Assembly: GCF_900589395.1 (NCBI RefSeq)
Contig: NZ_UUIS01000055.1
Coordinates: 22,793-86,792 of the forward strand
DNA from: Pseudomonas viridiflava
GTDB taxonomy: Bacteria; Pseudomonadota; Gammaproteobacteria; Pseudomonadales; Pseudomonadaceae
Length of the DNA: 64,000 bases
Direction of reading: 5' to 3'
Made by a program: the position numbers and the translations under genes. Below, piece by piece: positions 1 through 8,256 of this stretch; position 1 is the stretch's first letter; each line of letters begins with the position of its first letter. Below the pieces are notes generated by a model. The model ran no database searches, was not told where the DNA came from, and saw only the letters and a list, made by a program, of their open reading frames with translations.

Positions 1-675
1 GGTGGACTCTTTCGCTTGCGTTATATCGGAGCGAGTGGCGATGAAGGCCAGAAGGGCCTCCTTTTCTGCCGCCTTGAGATGATTGGCATGCAGGGCACAA
101 AGGCGGGCATCGTCAAACTCATGGTTCAAGGCATGGATAATGGACAGGTATTGTGGGTAGCCGTATTTATAATCCCAGGTCAGGCCTGTGCCAAAGTTTT
201 TGCGCAGGTGCGGTGTTTTCATAAGGCGCTCATTCGAGAGTTTACGAATGTCGACCAGGCTCGATGCAAACTGATCAAACAGCGTAATGTCCTTTATCAA
301 GACCTCAAGGTGGGTATCCTCGTGCGTGGAGAGATCAACGTAGTAATTAGTGTCCTGTGCGCTATTGGCAGGTGTGAAAAGTCTGATATTGCCCCACAGC
401 GTAGCCGGATTGACAGCAGGCGGCACAAACAGGCTTGCCCCCAAGGCGTTGACATCAAGTAAATCAATGAATACCAAAATATTCACGGCAATGATATTTT
501 TCGGATAGCCAGCCGTATTGAGATCACAGGCTATTCTGATTTCAAGGCGGTCCAGCGCCTTTACATAGGCGGCCCGCTTTTTTTGCTCGCTGTACCCAAG
601 GCCTGCAAGCGTGTCTGCCAAGCCTTGGGAAACTGTTTTTTTCAATGCGGTTTTTAGGGGCTTTAGCGATAGCAT
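1..675 (-). CDS. Unknown protein, 3' end beyond the window
   Basis: An open frame runs leftward from an ATG at 673-675 to the window edge without a stop (225 codons). A GAGG ribosome site lies just upstream of the ATG (GAGGCAACT-ATG). The visible protein is soluble, with a basic N-terminus (MLSLKPLKTALKKT), no signal peptide and no membrane segment, and I do not recognise a family. It follows the Rhs effector and its candidate immunity gene on the same strand after 61 bases, and its base composition is clearly lower in GC than the T6SS core, like the immunity gene and the Rhs tip. By position it could be a second immunity gene, an orphan immunity gene or a remnant of a displaced effector module. 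Coding is fairly sure; function is unknown. Confidence 0.7.
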   Translation of the reverse strand, partial: MLSLKPLKTALKKTVSQGLADTLAGLGYSEQKKRAAYVKALDRLEIRIACDLNTAGYPKNIIAVNILVFIDLLDVNALGASLFVPPAVNPATLWGNIRLFTPANSAQDTNYYVDLSTHEDTHLEVLIKDITLFDQFASSLVDIRKLSNERLMKTPHLRKNFGTGLTWDYKYGYPQYLSIIHALNHEFDDARLCALHANHLKAAEKEALLAFIATRSDITQAKEST

Positions 676-736
676 AGTTGCCTCATTGGACGATGGGTCC
701 AGCCAATACGCGCCACCAGCGATCGATGATCGAGCC

Positions 737-1039
737 TCAATCACCCGCGAATGAAACCTCTGCCGCATCAACCTCAGTGAGGGCAGTGAGTACATTTTCC
801 AGTGCCTGCACCTGGTCTTCAGGCAGTCGGGATTTTGCTGATTCGAGAGCCGCTATAAGCTTGGGAATGTCGTCGCCCCTAAATGAACAATCGGTCAGGT
901 AGTAATCTTTCAGGGGAAAAAGAATGTTGTTTTTCTTGATCTTGACGTCTTTCCTGAACAGTGACTGATGAAGGCCTTCCGGAAACTCATGCCTTGATGT
1001 GGCGCCCTCTCGTTTACGAATGATGATGTCTAAGGCCAT
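737..1039 (-). CDS. Candidate immunity protein for the Rhs toxin
   Basis: A 100-residue soluble protein with a strong GAGGAG ribosome site. Its ATG overlaps the last ten bases of the rhs gene, so the two are very likely translated together. The C-terminal half is acidic and helical (for example a PEDQVQALENVLTALTEVD segment) and there is no signal peptide, which suits neutralisation of a cytoplasmic nuclease. The GC content is low compared with upstream genes, as is usual for exchangeable toxin tips and their partners. No family is recognised. The immunity role rests on position, size and coupling to the toxin tip, not on similarity. Confidence 0.75.
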   Translation of the reverse strand: MALDIIIRKREGATSRHEFPEGLHQSLFRKDVKIKKNNILFPLKDYYLTDCSFRGDDIPKLIAALESAKSRLPEDQVQALENVLTALTEVDAAEVSFAGD

Positions 1040-4000
1040 TCTGTTATCTCTCCTCGTTCCAGCGGTTTGAAGTCTTTTTGCGGAAAACTGGTAACAATGT
1101 CACCATTTTTCTCGACGACGACACGCACCTTGCTCAAGGGCGCTCCGTCAGGATCAACCCCGAAGACCTTGCCCTTGTAGTCTTTTTCATAAATGTATCG
1201 ATCACCGGATTTCACGATCCTGTCAGGATTTCGAAACACATTGCGCGCTGTTTTTTTCCACTCTGCATTGGAGACCGTCCATTTGCTCTTGTGAGCCTTG
1301 CCTGGCCGGTTGCCAACATGGCCCTCCTTGATATGTGCCACACCTTTCCTGCTTAGTTTCAGCTTGGTTGGCCGGCAACTCCACCCCCACGGATCCACCC
1401 ACCCCAGCGGATTCGGCGCGTACTGGTACAGGTTGATCCCACCCGCCAACCCGATCGGGTCGGGCGTGGTGAAGCGTCCGATGTCCGGGTCGTAGAACCT
1501 GAAAGTGTTGTAGTGCAGGCCGGTTTCCCGGTCCAGGTACTGGCCTTGGAAGCGCAGGTTCTGTTCTTCGACGTACCAAGGCTCGCGCACTTCGCGCAGG
1601 GTGTTGCCCCACACCTGGTACTGCGCCTGCCACACGATCTGGCCGTCGTGGTCGGTGAGTTGTTCGGGCAGGCCGTTGAGGTCGTTGTGGTAGTAGCGGA
1701 TGCGCTGCTGTTCGCCGCTGCCATCGACACGGGCCAGGGGTTCGTAGCTGTCTTCGCGGTAGACATAGAGGCTTTGCAGGCCGTTGCGGCATTCCTGCAG
1801 CAGGCGCAGGCCGTCCCAGGTGAAGCGGGTTTCGCTCAGCAACTGGCCGTGGCGGTCGTGTTCGGTCTTGGCGATGCGTCGGCCCAGCGGGTCGTAGTGC
1901 ATGCGCAGCCGGTGGCCGTTGTCGTGGCTCACTTCGATCAGCCGGTGTTCGGCATCGTAGGCAAAGCGCTGTACGCCGTGGCGGGTGCTGCGCTTTTCCA
2001 CGGTGCGGCCAAAGGCGTCGTAGCGGTAGCGTTTGTCCTGGTAGGTCAGCACCTGGTTGTGCCGCACATATGCTGCGCCATCCAGCGGGCGGTCGAGCAG
2101 GTTGGCGGCGGCGTCCCAGGTGAAGGTTTCGCTGTGCCCGGTCAGGCTGTCGTGGCCGGCGACGATGCGGCCGCTGGCATCGTATTGCAACAGGTCGCGG
2201 CGGTCCTGGCGCGTGGCGCGATCACGCTGCAGGCGCCCGACCAGGTTGTCGGCCGGGTCGAAGTCGTATTGCTTTTCAGCCTGGGCCGGCAGTTGCGGCG
2301 GCTGCTGGGTCGGCCGGCGCAGTCGTGCGCGCAGGCGGCCGGCGCGATCGTACTGGCTGCGGGTGCTGACCTGCCCTTGGGTACGCAGCACTTCGCGGTG
2401 CAGGCGGTCACGTTCGAAGTCGCAGATCACCTGGCCGTCGAGGTTGACCTGATGCAAATGGCCGCTGCCGTAGTACAGCTGGTTGAGCCAGCGCCCGTCG
2501 GGCAGGCCGGTACGGATCAGGTTGCCCAGTTCGTCGTACTCATGCTGCAAGGTGCCGTCGCGGCTGTGCTGCTCGCGCATCTGCCCCAGGGCATCGTAGA
2601 CAAAGCCCAGTTGCTGCACCTGGCCGTCAAGGCCGGTGAAGTCCACCCCCGCGAGCAGGTCCAGCGGGGTGTAGCGGTAGGCGGTCAGGCCATCGGCCGT
2701 GGTCTTGGCCACCAGCCGGCCCAGGGCGTCGCGTTCGAAGTGCTGCTCAAGCGCCGGCAGCGGCTGCTCGGGCATCAAGGCCAAGCCATTGCCATGCGCG
2801 GCCGGCAGGTGCACCAGGCCGATCAGGTTGTCTTGTGCGTCATAGGTGTAGCGTTGGGCGCTGCGGTCCAGGTCCTGCTGCTCGACCAGGCGGTCGGCGG
2901 CATCCCAGGCAAAGCGGTAGCGTTCGTCGTTCTCGTTGCTCAGCGCCTGCAGGCGACCATAGGTGTCGTACTCGAACCGCACCCGATGCCCGAGCGGGTC
3001 GAGGCGCTGCTGCACCTGGCCACGGCGGTTGTAGCCATAGCGGGTGGCGTGGCCGGCCGGGTCGATGTAGGCGGTCAGCAGGCCGCTGGCATCGCGCTGG
3101 AACTGCTCCACCCGGCCATCGGGCAGCTCGCTGCGCAGCAGGCGGCCCTGGGCGTCGTGTTCGAACAGCGTCTGTTCGCCCAGGGCATCGGTGATGCTGC
3201 GCAGGTAGCCGTGGTGGTCGTAGACGTAATCGGTGCTGTAGCCTGTGCAGTCGGTGTATTGCAGCAACTGGCCGGTCGCGTTCCAGCGCAGGTGCTTGTG
3301 CCGGCCGGCGGCGTCGGTGATCTCCACCACCTGGCCCTGGCTGTCGTAGCGGTAGCGGGTCACCTGTCCCAGCGGATCGGTCTCGCGGATGCAGTTACCG
3401 CGCGCGTCGTAGCGATACTGCCACTGGCCGCCGGCCTTGTCGGTGTCGCTTTGTGGCAGCGACCAGTGCTCCAGCCACGCGGTCGACTCGGTCTGCCCCA
3501 GCGGGTCGCTGGTAGTGGTCAGGTTGCCGGCCTCGTCGTAGCTGAACTGCCATTGACCGCCCTGCGGGTCGGTAGCGCCCAGCCACTGGCGCTCGTCATT
3601 CCACTCGAAATGCCAAGTGTGGCCCAGCGGATCGACGGACTCGACGATCTGGTGCTGGGCGTTCCAGCGTCGCCGGCTGACGCGGTTCAGGCTGTCGCGA
3701 ATGGTGGTGGTGCCGGCCGCCAGGTCATAGTCGAACGCGTAGTCCTCACCCTCGTCGGTCCAGTGCCGCGTCACGCGCCATTCACGGTCCTCGACGTGCG
3801 CCCAGGCGTAGAAGCAGCGCAGGCCGGTGGGCAACTGGTGCTCGACCATGCGCAGGCCGTCGTCGTAGCAGAAACGCCGTTGCACCCGGCCGGTGGCATC
3901 ACACACCTCGGCCAGTTGTCCCAGGTCATCGAAGGCATAACGGGCCAGCACCAAGGGTGGCGCGTCCGGGTAGAGGCGCTCGACATGGCTGAGCCGGCGC

Positions 4001-5394
4001 GGCCATTGCGCGCAGTACACCAGCGCCAGGCGCACGTCGTCGAAGGTGTCGCGCAGGCCGCTTATCCGGCCCAGTTCGTCGTAGTCGATGAAAATGCGGT
4101 TATCGTTGCGATCTCCCAACTGGCTCAGGCGCAAACAAGTGGCCTCCAGCGGACTGGGCTCGAACAGCCGGTACAGGCCGTCGTCGCTCTCGATCAGCAG
4201 CGTGCCACGGGCATGACGGCGCACCACCAGGCCTTCGCCGGCGCTGAACACCGCCCCGCCCAAGGGGACAGTGCCCATGTCGATGCGCCGTCCCTGCTCG
4301 TCGGTGTACACCAGCCGTTCGCCGCCCTCAGGGTGCGCCTCGACCTGCACGCCGACTTCATAGGCCACGCTCCAGCCGGCGCCGAACAGCCCGTCGCGCC
4401 GTTCATCACGGCTGTTGTAGAAGCGCTGCCAGTCGATGGGCAGGATGCCGGGCAGGACGAAATCCAGCTCGTCCTGGCCGCTGAGCACCTTGGCGCCAGT
4501 GGCGGCATGCACCGGGTTGGGCGAGGCGCTGGTGGCATTGACGATGGCCTGGGTGGCCTGGCCCGACACGTAGCTGTTGGCCAGGCCCAGCGCCATGCAC
4601 GGCAGGTTGCTGAGGAACTTGCCCTTGCCGCCCTTGAGCATCAGCAGCACGGTCACCGCCAGGCCCACGCCGGGGGTCTTGCCGCTGCGGATTTCGCGCA
4701 CGGTCAGCGTGCCGCCACCGATGCGCACGTTCGACGAAATGGGCCCGGCCGACACCACCACCGCCTCGCAGGTGCTGCGGTCGCCGCTGCGCACCGCCGG
4801 CTGGCCGTTGATGGACACCTTGTCCGAGCCTTCGGCGAGAAACTGCGGCGGCGTGGGCGGGTGCTTGGTGCACAGCACCAGGTCCTCGGGCCGCGGTTCG
4901 GCACCGGGGGCCGGGGTGGCGACGGTGGGACGCCACATCTGCGAAAAGAACTCACCGGCCATATCGAGGTAACTGGCCTCGGGCGCCTCGCCTTCCTGTT
5001 CGACAAGCTGCACACCTGGCGGCACCCAGCCGGCAGCACGGGCGGCCGGACGGTTGTTGGTCAGGGTGTCGAGCGAGCCGGTGCTGATGGTGGCCTGGAT
5101 GGTGGGCGGGAACAGGCTGTTGCCAATGCCCTCGCATAATCGCGACAGGCCGGTGTCGGCGCCGGTCTTGGCCATGACCACGCCCACCACCAGCCCGACC
5201 ACCGCCCCCAGCAGGCACGCGCCCAGCCCGCCGGTGGCGACGGTAATGCCGGCGGCGGCGGCCACGGCGGCGGTGGCCAGTGCGCCGATCGCCACATGGG
5301 CGGCGACCTCCAGCACGCCGCCGACAATGTCGGCCAGCATTGAGGTGTGTTCAAGGCCATCGCCCAGGCGGGCGGCCCAGATGGCGTCAGACAT
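1030..5394 (-). CDS. PAAR-Rhs T6SS effector with C-terminal nuclease-like toxin tip
   Basis: This 1454-residue protein is a polymorphic T6SS effector. Residues ~25-75 form hydrophobic, Ala/Gly-rich transmembrane helices. A split PAAR domain follows (~95-235), which would cap the VgrG spike. Next comes a long run of YD/RHS repeats (~290-1300; many motifs of the GxxxxxxYD type) that build the Rhs cage, ending in the conserved core motif DPIGLAGGINLYQYAPNP then DPWG (~1334-1337). The variable tip is residues 1339-1454 (bases 1033-1380). It contains HIKEGH, KSKW and a DGAPLSKVRVVVEKNGD...TSFP pattern resembling BECR-fold/EndoU-like RNases, but I cannot assign it firmly. GC drops sharply at the tip. 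The upstream DUF1795 chaperone fits the membrane segment. It is probably loaded on the VgrG at 6026-7954. Confidence 0.92.
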   Translation of the reverse strand: MSDAIWAARLGDGLEHTSMLADIVGGVLEVAAHVAIGALATAAVAAAAGITVATGGLGACLLGAVVGLVVGVVMAKTGADTGLSRLCEGIGNSLFPPTIQATISTGSLDTLTNNRPAARAAGWVPPGVQLVEQEGEAPEASYLDMAGEFFSQMWRPTVATPAPGAEPRPEDLVLCTKHPPTPPQFLAEGSDKVSINGQPAVRSGDRSTCEAVVVSAGPISSNVRIGGGTLTVREIRSGKTPGVGLAVTVLLMLKGGKGKFLSNLPCMALGLANSYVSGQATQAIVNATSASPNPVHAATGAKVLSGQDELDFVLPGILPIDWQRFYNSRDERRDGLFGAGWSVAYEVGVQVEAHPEGGERLVYTDEQGRRIDMGTVPLGGAVFSAGEGLVVRRHARGTLLIESDDGLYRLFEPSPLEATCLRLSQLGDRNDNRIFIDYDELGRISGLRDTFDDVRLALVYCAQWPRRLSHVERLYPDAPPLVLARYAFDDLGQLAEVCDATGRVQRRFCYDDGLRMVEHQLPTGLRCFYAWAHVEDREWRVTRHWTDEGEDYAFDYDLAAGTTTIRDSLNRVSRRRWNAQHQIVESVDPLGHTWHFEWNDERQWLGATDPQGGQWQFSYDEAGNLTTTSDPLGQTESTAWLEHWSLPQSDTDKAGGQWQYRYDARGNCIRETDPLGQVTRYRYDSQGQVVEITDAAGRHKHLRWNATGQLLQYTDCTGYSTDYVYDHHGYLRSITDALGEQTLFEHDAQGRLLRSELPDGRVEQFQRDASGLLTAYIDPAGHATRYGYNRRGQVQQRLDPLGHRVRFEYDTYGRLQALSNENDERYRFAWDAADRLVEQQDLDRSAQRYTYDAQDNLIGLVHLPAAHGNGLALMPEQPLPALEQHFERDALGRLVAKTTADGLTAYRYTPLDLLAGVDFTGLDGQVQQLGFVYDALGQMREQHSRDGTLQHEYDELGNLIRTGLPDGRWLNQLYYGSGHLHQVNLDGQVICDFERDRLHREVLRTQGQVSTRSQYDRAGRLRARLRRPTQQPPQLPAQAEKQYDFDPADNLVGRLQRDRATRQDRRDLLQYDASGRIVAGHDSLTGHSETFTWDAAANLLDRPLDGAAYVRHNQVLTYQDKRYRYDAFGRTVEKRSTRHGVQRFAYDAEHRLIEVSHDNGHRLRMHYDPLGRRIAKTEHDRHGQLLSETRFTWDGLRLLQECRNGLQSLYVYREDSYEPLARVDGSGEQQRIRYYHNDLNGLPEQLTDHDGQIVWQAQYQVWGNTLREVREPWYVEEQNLRFQGQYLDRETGLHYNTFRFYDPDIGRFTTPDPIGLAGGINLYQYAPNPLGWVDPWGWSCRPTKLKLSRKGVAHIKEGHVGNRPGKAHKSKWTVSNAEWKKTARNVFRNPDRIVKSGDRYIYEKDYKGKVFGVDPDGAPLSKVRVVVEKNGDIVTSFPQKDFKPLERGEITEWP

Positions 5395-5427
5395 GCCTGC
5401 GGTCCATCACATTCACCCCGTCCAGGT

Positions 5428-5862
5428 TCAGATCACCGTGTTGAAGCTCAGTGACTGCTTGATGCCCGCCCAGTGCGCGGCTTCCGCCGCTCCCAGTGGC
5501 TGGGCCTTGACGTAGCTGAGCGCCAGCATGCGCCGGGTGTCGGGCAGCACCAGCGCCAGCTGGAATTGCCAGATCTTCTCGTTGCCCTTGCTGAACTGGC
5601 TGCGCAGCTCGATGGCTTCGATTTCCTGGTTCAGGCCCACGTGCAGCGTCTGCACCGGCTCATGCCGCAGGTCCTGCACCTGCTGGCCCAGGCGCTCCAG
5701 TTGCGCGGCAAAGTTGCTGTGCAGCGTCTCGCCGTCGGCCAGCACGCTGCGGCTGACGATCAACGACGTGCCCAGCTCGCCGAACTTGAGGATGTTGATG
5801 GTTGCATCCTGCACCTGTGGGTCGGGCAGGGCGAAACTGAATTCATTGAGGCGGTAAGTCAT
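5428..5862 (-). CDS. Eag-type (DUF1795) T6SS effector chaperone
   Basis: 144 residues, with the layout of DUF1795/DcrB-like Eag chaperones: an N-terminal MTYRLNEFSFALPD strand, a central RSVLADGETL segment and a C-terminal ALSYVKAQPLGAAEAAHW segment. Proteins of this family bind and shield the N-terminal transmembrane helices of PAAR-containing effectors before they are loaded on VgrG. The gene lies 33 bases upstream of rhs, whose product has such helices at ~25-75, so the pairing is convincing. The family is well known (EagT6, EagR); the specific partner here is inferred from adjacency. No signal peptide, cytosolic. Confidence 0.85.
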   Translation of the reverse strand: MTYRLNEFSFALPDPQVQDATINILKFGELGTSLIVSRSVLADGETLHSNFAAQLERLGQQVQDLRHEPVQTLHVGLNQEIEAIELRSQFSKGNEKIWQFQLALVLPDTRRMLALSYVKAQPLGAAEAAHWAGIKQSLSFNTVI

Positions 5863-5897
5863 AAAACGATTCCGTCTGGTTTACACAAATGACGCGC

Positions 5898-6007
5898 GTA
5901 GGAGCGCGCTTGCCCGCGACCGAGTGCGCAGCGCTCGCAAAAATTGTGTAGGCGCTGAAAATTTACGACTGCTAACGTACTCGGTCGCGGCCAGAGCGCG
6001 CTCCTAC
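5898..6007. repeat. BIME-like palindromic REP element, copy 1
   Basis: A 110-bp element with inverted ends: GTAGGAGCGCGCTTGCCCGC at the left and the complement of a close variant at the right. Between them lies the conserved core seen in the other copies, here in the reverse orientation (AATTGTGTAGGCGCTGAAAA, then TTTACGACTGCTAACG). It sits between vgrG and the eag gene. The ends match Pseudomonas REP sequences in style. It can form long cruciforms or RNA hairpins and may tune mRNA decay between the spike and effector cistrons. Confidence 0.85.
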
Positions 6008-6025
6008 AGGGCCCAGGCACTGGCG

Positions 6026-7954
6026 TCAGGTCTTGGGAAATATCTGCTTCACCGCCGCGTCGATCTCGCCCTTGACGCCCTGGCCCTTGGGTTCGGTGCC
6101 GGCGCCGGAGCCGTTGTTCAGGTGCAGGATGTCGCCGGTGTTGATCGTCGCGGTGCCGCTGGCGTAGACGCTGATGTTCACCCCCGTCAGGTTGATCTGC
6201 CCGCTGGCGTTGAGCTCCAGCACGCTTTTGCCGCACACCAGGCGCAGGTTCTCGCCGACCTCGATCAGGTAGCTGCGGCTGATGGCATCGGTCTTGGTAT
6301 TGCCCACCAGCAACAGGTCGTCATGCGCCACCGCACGGATGCGGTCGACGCCGATGGTCACCGTCTCGGTGTGGTCCACCACCTTGGTGCGGTTGTTGCC
6401 CACCCAGTGGCTTTCGTCGTTCTCGACCTCGATGTCCTGGTTGCGCTCGGCATGAATGAACAGCTGCTCCTGGCCCTTCTTGTCCTCCATGCGGATTTCG
6501 TTGAAGTTGGCCGGCGTGCCGCCTTTGCTCGAGCGGCTCTTCATGCCGCTCTGGGTCGCGTTGGCCGGCAGGTCGTAGGGCACGGTCTGCTCGGCGTTGT
6601 ACACCCGCCCGGTGATGATCGGCCGGTCGGGGTCGCCTTCGAGAAAGCTGACGATCACTTCCTGGCCGATGCGCGGCACCTGCATCGAGCCCCAGTTCTT
6701 GCCGGCCCAGGATTGCGACACACGTATCCAGCACGAGCTGTTCTCGTTGGACTGGTCGTGCCGGTCCCAGTAGAAATGCACCTTGACCCGACCGTATTGG
6801 TCGGTCCAGATTTCTTCGCCGGCCGGGCCCACCACGCGCGCGGTCTGCGGGCCCATGACCTGCGGCTTGAGGGTGCTGGCCAGCGGCTTGAAGCTTTGCT
6901 GGGCGTCGATGCAGGTCAGCCCGACCTCGAACTGCATGCCGCCACTGCTGCCGGTTTCCAGGTTTTCCTGGGCCACGTAATACCGCGCCGCCACGATCAG
7001 GTATTCGCGGTTCTGGTCCTGGCGGCCGAAGCCGGTCAGGCTGAACAGATGGCCGGCGCTCACGCCCCGGGCGTTGCCGCTCAGCTCGATGCGCTCGTGC
7101 AGGCTTTGCAGGGCTTCCAGGCGCGTGCGGGCGTAATGCTCGCCGTCCTGGTTCTGCTCGTAGGCGCCAGGGTAGTCGTACAGCGGGTAGTCGCCGGCGG
7201 TGTGCGGGCGCGGCATGCTCGAGCGCACTTCCAGGCGCGCACTGGGGCGCTGGAAGTCATAGTCGTTGAGCTCCAGCGAACCTGGCTGCACTTCCTGGGC
7301 CAGGCGCCAGTCGTTGAAGTGATCACGCTCGCGGTGCTGGCCGTCAGGCGGGTAGTACGGCACCGACTCGTAGCCCGGTGCGGTCTGGTGTGCGCCATAG
7401 GCGTCGGCCAGCACCAGCACATGGCGGTCTTTCTCGTGGCGGAAAAAGTAGTAGATGCCTTCGTGTTCCATCAACCGGCTGACGAAATCCAGGCTGGTCT
7501 CGCGGTACTGCACGCAGTACTCCCACTCCCGGTAGGGGCGGCTGAGGGCGTCCTCGAAATCGGAAAAACCCAGGTCGCGAAACACCTGCTTGATGATCTG
7601 CGGCACGGTCTGGTGCTGGAAGATCCGGCAGTCCGAGGTGCGGCTGAGCAGCCACAGCCACGGCCGCAGGGTCACCTGGTAACTGGCGAACTGGCCACGG
7701 TCGACGTTCTGGCTGCAGCGCGCGACGATGCCGTGGAAGTGCCGCTGGGTCCCGCCGGTCAGTTGCAGCGACAGGCACATGGGCTTGCCGAGCAATTGGT
7801 TCAGGTCCAGGGCGCCATCAGTGGAGGTCAGCTGCAGTTCATAGTTGAACAGCCGCCCCAGCTCATCGCCGCCGCCCATATCCTTGAGCAACAGCACATC
7901 CGGCCCCAGGGGGCTGGTGATCTGCGCCATGCGTGTGAGTTGCTGGAAATTCAT
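6026..7954 (-). CDS. vgrG: T6SS spike protein VgrG
   Basis: 642 residues, the usual size for an unadorned VgrG. The N-terminal gp27-like region (MNFQQLTRMAQITSPLGPDV...) is followed by the gp5-like core with PAGEEIWTDQYGRVKVHFYW and SQSWAGKNWGSMQVPRIGQE, and by the needle with MKSRSSKGGTPANFNEIR. The C-terminus ends shortly after the beta-helical needle, so no extra effector domain is fused. The trimer would form the puncturing tip on the Hcp tube and carry the PAAR-Rhs protein encoded just downstream. The order vgrG, (BIME), eag, rhs, immunity on one strand suggests one effector cassette. Confidence 0.95.
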   Translation of the reverse strand: MNFQQLTRMAQITSPLGPDVLLLKDMGGGDELGRLFNYELQLTSTDGALDLNQLLGKPMCLSLQLTGGTQRHFHGIVARCSQNVDRGQFASYQVTLRPWLWLLSRTSDCRIFQHQTVPQIIKQVFRDLGFSDFEDALSRPYREWEYCVQYRETSLDFVSRLMEHEGIYYFFRHEKDRHVLVLADAYGAHQTAPGYESVPYYPPDGQHRERDHFNDWRLAQEVQPGSLELNDYDFQRPSARLEVRSSMPRPHTAGDYPLYDYPGAYEQNQDGEHYARTRLEALQSLHERIELSGNARGVSAGHLFSLTGFGRQDQNREYLIVAARYYVAQENLETGSSGGMQFEVGLTCIDAQQSFKPLASTLKPQVMGPQTARVVGPAGEEIWTDQYGRVKVHFYWDRHDQSNENSSCWIRVSQSWAGKNWGSMQVPRIGQEVIVSFLEGDPDRPIITGRVYNAEQTVPYDLPANATQSGMKSRSSKGGTPANFNEIRMEDKKGQEQLFIHAERNQDIEVENDESHWVGNNRTKVVDHTETVTIGVDRIRAVAHDDLLLVGNTKTDAISRSYLIEVGENLRLVCGKSVLELNASGQINLTGVNISVYASGTATINTGDILHLNNGSGAGTEPKGQGVKGEIDAAVKQIFPKT

Positions 7955-7988
7955 GGGTTATCTCGTCATGCGAAATTCATCGGCTATA

Positions 7989-8053
7989 CACGAACGCTGT
8001 TGCTGTGCGAATGACGCGCCTGCACGAACGCCGTTGTTCCTGTGCGAATGACG
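7989..8053. repeat. Two ~33-bp direct repeats beside a BIME
   Basis: The stretch contains two near-identical copies of a unit of the form cacgaacgcYgttgYtSYtg followed by tgcgaatgacgc, in the leader of vgrG directly before BIME copy 2. It is non-coding. A similar 'aatgacgc' string borders BIME copy 1 at ~5888-5896, so it may be part of a larger mosaic repeat. Confidence 0.6.
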
Positions 8054-8057
8054 CTAT

Positions 8058-8230
8058 GTAGGAGCGCGCTTGCCCGCGACCGGCTGCGTTAGCAGTCGTA
8101 AATTTTCAGCGTTTCGCAGATTTACAGTCGTAAATTTTCAGCGTTTCGCAGATTTACAGTCGTAAATTTTCAGCGTCTACACAATTTTTGCGAGCGCTGC
8201 GCACTCGGTCGCGGGCAAGCGCGCTCCTAC
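8058..8230. repeat. BIME-like palindromic element, copy 2, with internal 32-bp tandem repeats
   Basis: Inverted REP ends flank an internal array: the 32-bp unit beginning AGTCGTAAATTTTCAGCG and continuing TTTCGCAGATTTAC occurs three times (the last is truncated and passes into CTACACAATTTTTGCG). It fills most of the 302-base gap between clpV and vgrG. Compared with the single-unit copies at 5898 and 16044, it has grown by whole 32-bp units. Confidence 0.85.
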
Positions 8231-8256
8231 AACGGGTCATGCCGGGATACAACAGA

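Noticed and set aside
1513..5139. A 1208-codon open frame on the + strand across the rhs gene
   Set aside because: It is antisense to rhs, has no family features, and arises from GC-rich third positions of the real gene.
7989..8230. 32-bp repeats considered as a CRISPR array (also 47782-47986)
   Set aside because: Units are directly adjacent with no unique spacers, only 3-4 copies, and sit inside REP palindromes; no cas genes nearby.
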